Part shown: positions 58,944 through 64,000 of the stretch, piece by piece
How positions within the stretch are numbered: the stretch's first letter is position 1
Layout: the number at the start of each line of letters is the position of its first letter
NCBI GenBank assembly: GCA_022559985.1
Contig: JAFJTR010000002.1
Span: 930,001-994,000 of the forward strand
Source of the DNA: Parastagonospora avenae f. sp. tritici 18332-5
Taxonomy: Eukaryota > Ascomycota > Dothideomycetes > Pleosporales > Phaeosphaeriaceae
DNA length: 64,000 nt
Reading direction: 5' to 3'
Made by a program: the position numbers and the translations under genes
Notes under the pieces: model-generated
The model's input: the letters and a program-made list of their open reading frames with translations, nothing else
What the model was told of the DNA's origin: nothing
The model's database searches: none

Positions 58944-60287
58944 GGCAATATTTTTGCGCATGGTGTGTTAGCTGTGCAATAATGTGACAACCCGTCTTGC
59001 TTGTCGTGGTAAGAGGTGTCCTTTTCTTCTTTTTATCTTCGATAAGATACCTGCGGTATATATGTAAGTTCTCGATGTTGTGCATAATTGATACACCACT
59101 CTTTGCCTAACTTATCGATATCCATTGACTCTCGCACCAGCGACCTAGTTGAACTTTTCTTTGCCACGAAGAGAGATGTCACCGCTCTCATAGCATAATA
59201 TCTCTTGCTTTTGCAGATATTCAGCACTTCAATCAAGTGTTCATGACATTCCCGGGCACTAAGAGGAATACCACGGCCGATGCGATATGCAATACGCAGA
59301 AGTCACAATCATGAGATCATATCAAGCGAAGTGTCATCAGGCATCGGCAAAATTCATGCCCGCTGTTTCCTAACGCGAAGAGGTGAAGAGGTAGCCTGTA
59401 TGTATTCAAAAAGTTCTAATAGAGTAAAGAAAAGTATCTTAGAGCTGCATATACATTCAGGCTCCCCCAAGCTTATAGTAAGTATACCTCTACAGACTAC
59501 TAGCTTGTGTTGCGTAGGCGTAGAGCGGGCACGAATTTTGCCGCTGCCTGGTGGTGTTGCTCAAACGGTGGAGTTGCAGTGCCAGAAAACAGCCATCATC
59601 ATCATGGATGCTTGATGTGGAGCCAGCCATTTCCAAGATACGGTCGCATCTTTAGGCCTCCATCTCAGAGGCTCGAAATATGTGCCTATGTCGAATCATG
59701 TCTTTTTTTCTATCATGGAACGTACAAATTTCGCATTTGTGTAGTTTTGTGTCCTAATCTGCATTCGTGGCTTTGGGTCAAGCAAGTGCGGTAGAGAACG
59801 GTATAAGAAGGAGAGGTGTGAATGCAGGTACGGACTTGGCTCCGTGCCAGGTAGCAGCTTGTAGCAAGTATAGACGACATATCGCCGAGCATTGGGCTTA
59901 AAGCAGGTCGCCTGACAGTCTGCACTTGGCATGTGTCTTCCTATACCGAACTATTGGCGACTGCTGTTGTCGTGAGGCAGTCAGAAGCGGGCGGGCTGCA
60001 TGTGGCCAAGCTGCTAGCCAGAAGATCAGATAAAATTTTCAGCGGATCAGATAAGGCCCACCTGCTCCGGGCCAATGAAGATGGTCGACACACCATCCGC
60101 ACGACTTGACATGATGGTGGAGCAGCACGACGTGTTGTGGGCTCAGAGTGCGTGATTTCCGATGTCGGTAAGTTGCGGCTGTCGGCAATAAAGGGAGCTC
60201 ATGATCTTATCAGATCTTGCCCGTCGTTCTTCCGTACCCTTTCCTCCACATATCCTGCCCTTATCAGATCGAACATATTTTGTCAAG
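58944..60287. other. Spacer, nothing recognised
   Basis: Open frames are short and on both strands. The right end should hold the promoter of the oxidoreductase gene (several CTTATC/GATAAG elements at 60040-60265). Confidence 0.4.
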
Positions 60288-61754
60288 ATGAGACTTTCAA
60301 ACGTAACTGATGCCTTGGGCAATCTCAGCCTCTCACACCCTCATCGGGTTCTTATTGTCGGCTGCGCATACGGTGGTATTTCGGCAGTCATCAACCTGCT
60401 CGAATACTCTCAAGGCAAAGCACGGCAACATTTCTATCCAGGACCAGACTTTAAAGGAGCAAAGAGCAGTCGAGGGGTCGAAATCACAGTCATTGATGAG
60501 CGTGATGGATATTGTGCGTCACTCCCCATATTAGCCGAGGCTCTTCTCCTCGACGCTTGTTGATCGCCATCGTCACGATGCATGAAGTTCTTGTACTGAC
60601 TGGCATCCTCCACAGTCCACTCCGTCGGCGCACCACTTGCACATGTCACTCCTAAATACACAAGCCACATGTGGAGACGATTTAGCCATCTGAATGAGTT
60701 GAAGCATCCAAACCTACACTTCAAGCATGGGAGCGTCAAGAAAGTCGACCCAGAATCCAAAGTTGCAGAATGGTGTGATCGTAATGGCAAAATGCAACGG
60801 CAGGCATACGACTATCTCGTTATGGCAACCGGCTTGAAAAGACATTGGCCTGCTGTGCCAAAGTCTGGTAGCTACGAAGAATACTTAAGAGACGGCAAGG
60901 CGTTCATCGAGAAAATCACCGGTGGCGATGAGACCAAGCATGAGGGCCGAAGAGTCGTCGTAATTGGCGCTGGTGCTGTGGGTGTCGAATTTTCTGCTGA
61001 GATTAAGACACACTACCCCAAGATTGGCGTCACACTAGTACATTCACGATCTGAGGTACTGTCCTCCGAGCCTCTGCCCTCAGACGTAAAGGATCGCGCG
61101 CGGATTCTCCTGGAGGAAGAGGGTGTTGAGCTTGTTCTCGGCAACCGAGCTTCTATCGCGGAGCAACCCAATGGTCAATTCCACGTCACTCTGGCAAACG
61201 GCGACATCATAACCGCAGACTTCGTCATCGACTCAACGAAGAAAGGCACACCAACTACCGACGTGCTACCAGAGGCGTGTCTGAACGACGACAAGGAGGT
61301 GGTGGTTCACCAATCGCTCATGTTCAAAGACAGCATCCCCAACGCATCCTCACATTTCGGCGTTGGCGATGTGATCGCCTGGTCTGGCATCAAGCGTGCT
61401 GGTAGCGCAACAGTGATGGGTCAAACAGCTGCACAAAACATATACGCTTCGATACTGAACTCTGAGCTGTCGACATCCGCACCAGAGGCAGAGAAGCACA
61501 CCTTGTCAGAGCTTCCAGCGTGGGATGCCGTTATTGGTCTTGCAGTCGGCAAGCAGTGTCTCACATACGATCCTCAGAATGGAATCAAGTACGGCGTGGA
61601 AGTCATGGAAGGTTACTTTGGAGACGACTTGGGCTGGGCCGCCAACCTGAAATATCTTGGCCTGACTGATGTGACCGAGAAGGAGAAGGTAGCTGTGCCA
61701 GAAAAGGCGGAGATGGTAGAAGTTGGTATCAAACCCATGGAGGCTACTGTATGA
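60288..61754 (+). CDS. AIF/FSP1-like FAD-dependent oxidoreductase
   Basis: NAD(P)H oxidoreductase of the AIFM2/FSP1 (AMID-like) group, related to NDH-2 enzymes that reduce quinones. Exons 60288-60513 and 60616-61754, 454 residues. Start at MRLSNVTDAL; the frame extends upstream but the added residues are not family-like. The FAD Rossmann motif is VLIVGCAYGGISA (residues 21-33) and the NAD(P) Rossmann motif VVVIGAGAVGVEFSAE. Other matches are YDYLVMATGLKRHWP and FGVGDVIAWSG. The 102-bp intron, long for this window, splits ERDGY from FHSVGAPLA with GTGCGT...CACAG and a CTGAC branch. No membrane anchor or presequence is obvious. The physiological substrate is unknown. Confidence 0.85.
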
Positions 61755-61837
61755 AGGAACAATGTGCGGAGATATCCTGAGCTAGTCGCCACACAACTGT
61801 AGTCCCATCATGAAAGTTTTGGAAATTCGATAACACC

Positions 61838-62995
61838 TTACTCGCAGTTGGTGCATATCAACCCAAACCGTCCGGCAACAGCATCAAATACCATCGAAAA
61901 GCCGTACAAGATATTTCTTCCCGGGCTAACATACGGCACAGCGCCCTGCGTAACAACTTCAACATGGCTTGGCGCCCCAGGGAACTCATTGTCCCCAACC
62001 ACAAAATCATACCCCGCCACTGCCGTCCTCATATCGAGAAACGCAAAATTGAGCCTCGTGCCCGTTTGCACTCGTTTTGAAATCTTCGGTGGCGTTTTTC
62101 TGTCACTGACCGTTCGATTCGGTAGAGTAGACTGCGGTGATGACACTATTTCCATTTGATTCGTGCTAACGTCAATTAACGTGCGTGCTTGTGTCAATTC
62201 ATTCGACGCTCCCGACGTGAAGGAAACAAGCGGACCAGCCCAAGCCTGCGGATCCGAAGTGCCTGTCATTTTCCCCAGGCGGGTCCAGACCGCTCCAGCT
62301 GTGATTTCTTCCGTCACACCCAAGTACACGCCGCGTGTCGTTATCAGATGGCCTTTGCGGATCGAAAGCCTCTTATAGTCAGTCAGACGCACGACGTTCA
62401 AAAACGGGTTGTGCGGTGGTATACTTGAGAAGCTGCCATTTCCCGGCGCCGTAACGCCACACCCAACACCCATGGACAAGACTGAACTGAGGCGCTGTCT
62501 GTACTTCTTATCCAGCTTCTTGATCGGACACAATCCCTTGTCCCTATCCTTATTGAATCCAGGACATCTGACGATTTTCGTCACAACGAGCACGGGAACT
62601 TGGCTTATCGCCTGCTGACTCCTTTTCAAGCCTTTGAATGTAATGGGCAGGGTGGCGATTTAGCCGCTAAGTAAGATGGTTTTTTCACTGATGAATCTCC
62701 ATCCAACTGGGTTGCCATCGCCTAGCTTCAGTCTGGGCAGTCGACTTGCGCCTATGACAACGCCAGTACTCGTAGTGTCAATAGGAAAGATCTGTTTTGA
62801 GCCAGCGATGCTACCACGGATACCCGATGTGTATCCTGCGGCGCGGGAAAATGGCTTCGTCCATGGGAGGAATATGGTTTGTGTGGGAAGAGCTTCGGCG
62901 CTGGATGAGCGCGCGCGGATGGCTTGTGGGATGGACTCTGATAGAGCAAGAAAGATGAAGACTGGAATGACACTCGTGAGAGCTGCGGCTTAGCA
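61838..62995 (-). pseudogene. Decayed aspartic-protease-like secreted protein
   Basis: The open frame 62629-61838 (263 codons) reads as the carboxy part of a pepsin-like fold (PVLVVTKIVRCPGF, MGVGCGVTAPGNGSF, NPFLNVVRL, GFSMVFDAVAGRFGL). The same frame continues upstream through one TAA at 62662-62660 into an N-terminal part with a hydrophobic leader (SVIPVFIFLALSESIPQAIR) and IFPIDTTSTGVVIGAS. No ATG opens this part; a stop lies just upstream. The first catalytic motif is DTTST instead of DTGS/T and the second reads IDVSTNQM instead of a DTG motif, so it would not be an active protease. An intron of 57 bp could skip the TAA but would remove conserved-looking sequence. Confidence 0.55.
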
Positions 62996-64000
62996 GAATT
63001 CGTTTAGGTCTCGGCATGGCTTTGATCTGAGGATGCAGAGTTGCGTGTAAGGCCTGGTAATACAGTTTCTGATGATCGCGAGGTGCCTAGTCATGCTGTG
63101 TAACCAGGAAAGGAATCTGGTCGATGGTATGCAAAACAACAGTTCGCCGAGGTTATTTCCAGCAAGGATTGGATATTCTGCGATTCGTGCTCGTCATTGC
63201 AAATTTTGGTGGCCGTGAAGTAGATTATTATGATTCCGAGGAAATTGTACTATTCTGCACACATAATCGACATTCATCAATCATCGCAAAATTTTTGGCA
63301 TGCTGGCGTAGTGAATGCAGACCTGCGACTGACAGTCATCAGCTTCTGCCCAAGCAGAAAATAAGGCCTATACTCAGCTAGTGGTAGAGAGTATAGCGGT
63401 CGTGTCATTACCTAGAATATATGAGACAGCATGTACCCAATTATCAGAGCTATAGCAATACGTCGTATCTCCAACGAAGTTAGGGCTTGCGCGGCGTATC
63501 TGGTAGATTGATCGCGGTAGCCTGAGCACCAGGCTACTCGGACCATCTTGCAACTGCCGACCAGTCCAACGATAGCTGGACACCTAGAACGTATCTAAAA
63601 GTCCAGGTTGCTCGAATGCTCGTGTCGGTTGTTCCCGAGATAATCAGCGACAGATACCGGGAATTCCCGCTCTGTCACCAGGCAGGGGCTAAATTCGTGT
63701 CCCTTCTGCACCTAAACGACATCCTCAAATACCTAGGTATTGTTTAAGAGCACACCGATCATATTATAAAAAAGCCTGTATATATATGCTGCTCTAAAAT
63801 ATCTCATCTAGTTTTGCAAAAGTTCTTCAGAGTATCCAGGCTGTCTTAGTCTCATCTCGTTGAAAGAAGAGCAGACGAGAGTTTTGCCGGCGCCTAGGGC
63901 TGTCAAGAGCATGTATTATACTGTCAGACTGATCGCTGTGGCTGCAGAGAAAACGTGTATGCGTGCATATGTCAATATTATCCTTATTCGGCCCTATCCG
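62996..64000. other. Right-end spacer, nothing recognised
   Basis: No supported gene on either strand to the end of the window; open frames stay under 90 codons. Confidence 0.45.

Overview
The window is nuclear DNA of a filamentous ascomycete (Pezizomycotina; Dothideomycetes is my best guess). The evidence is dense protein-coding genes with 44-67 bp GT-AG introns carrying CTAAC/CTGAC-type branch sites, fungal families such as NACHT-WD40 and HET, and housekeeping proteins that read as ascomycete orthologues (Prp38, PKA catalytic subunit, Ku70, Drs2, Pus1, SRP72). It is one contig with a single 97-N gap at 2712-2808.

Left accessory part (1-7.7 kb): the 3' part of a NACHT-WD40 NLR-like gene whose WD40 repeats are nearly identical 126-bp units; a gene-poor stretch; a secreted repeat protein cut up by basic sites (5306-6238, minus strand); and a non-coding stretch with two local tandem duplications. 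Then come Prp38 (minus), a membrane-anchored GT8-like protein and the PKA catalytic subunit (plus), a 3-kb gap, a possible spliced 33-residue micro-gene and a nitrate transporter.

Middle accessory part (17.9-37.7 kb): a head-to-tail array of seven relatives of one family (N-terminal LPRELRD-x-IY, F-box-like). Four are intact (19216, 20436, 24066, 25450) and three are broken (17918, about 21575, 22741). A HET-domain gene with three exons follows (28756-30577), then about 7 kb with little recognisable.

Right housekeeping part (37.7-57.4 kb): an Est1-type protein, Ku70, ferrochelatase, pyruvate dehydrogenase E1 alpha, tRNA pseudouridine synthase Pus1, TFIIE alpha, SRP72 and the P4-ATPase Drs2, closely packed. 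Ku70/ferrochelatase and Pus1/TFIIE alpha are divergent pairs. Introns could be placed with consistent phase in nearly all of these genes.

The most striking object is at 58724-58943: a tRNA-Lys(CTT) gene that folds into a complete cloverleaf only after three inserts are removed. One is the usual 31-nt intron after position 37. The other two, 52 bp in the D-arm and 49 bp in the T-arm, look like spliceosomal introns (GT...CTAAC/CTAAT...AG). They interrupt the internal Pol III promoter boxes, yet their 3' ends partly rebuild those boxes. The right end holds an AIF-like oxidoreductase and a decayed aspartic-protease-like gene.
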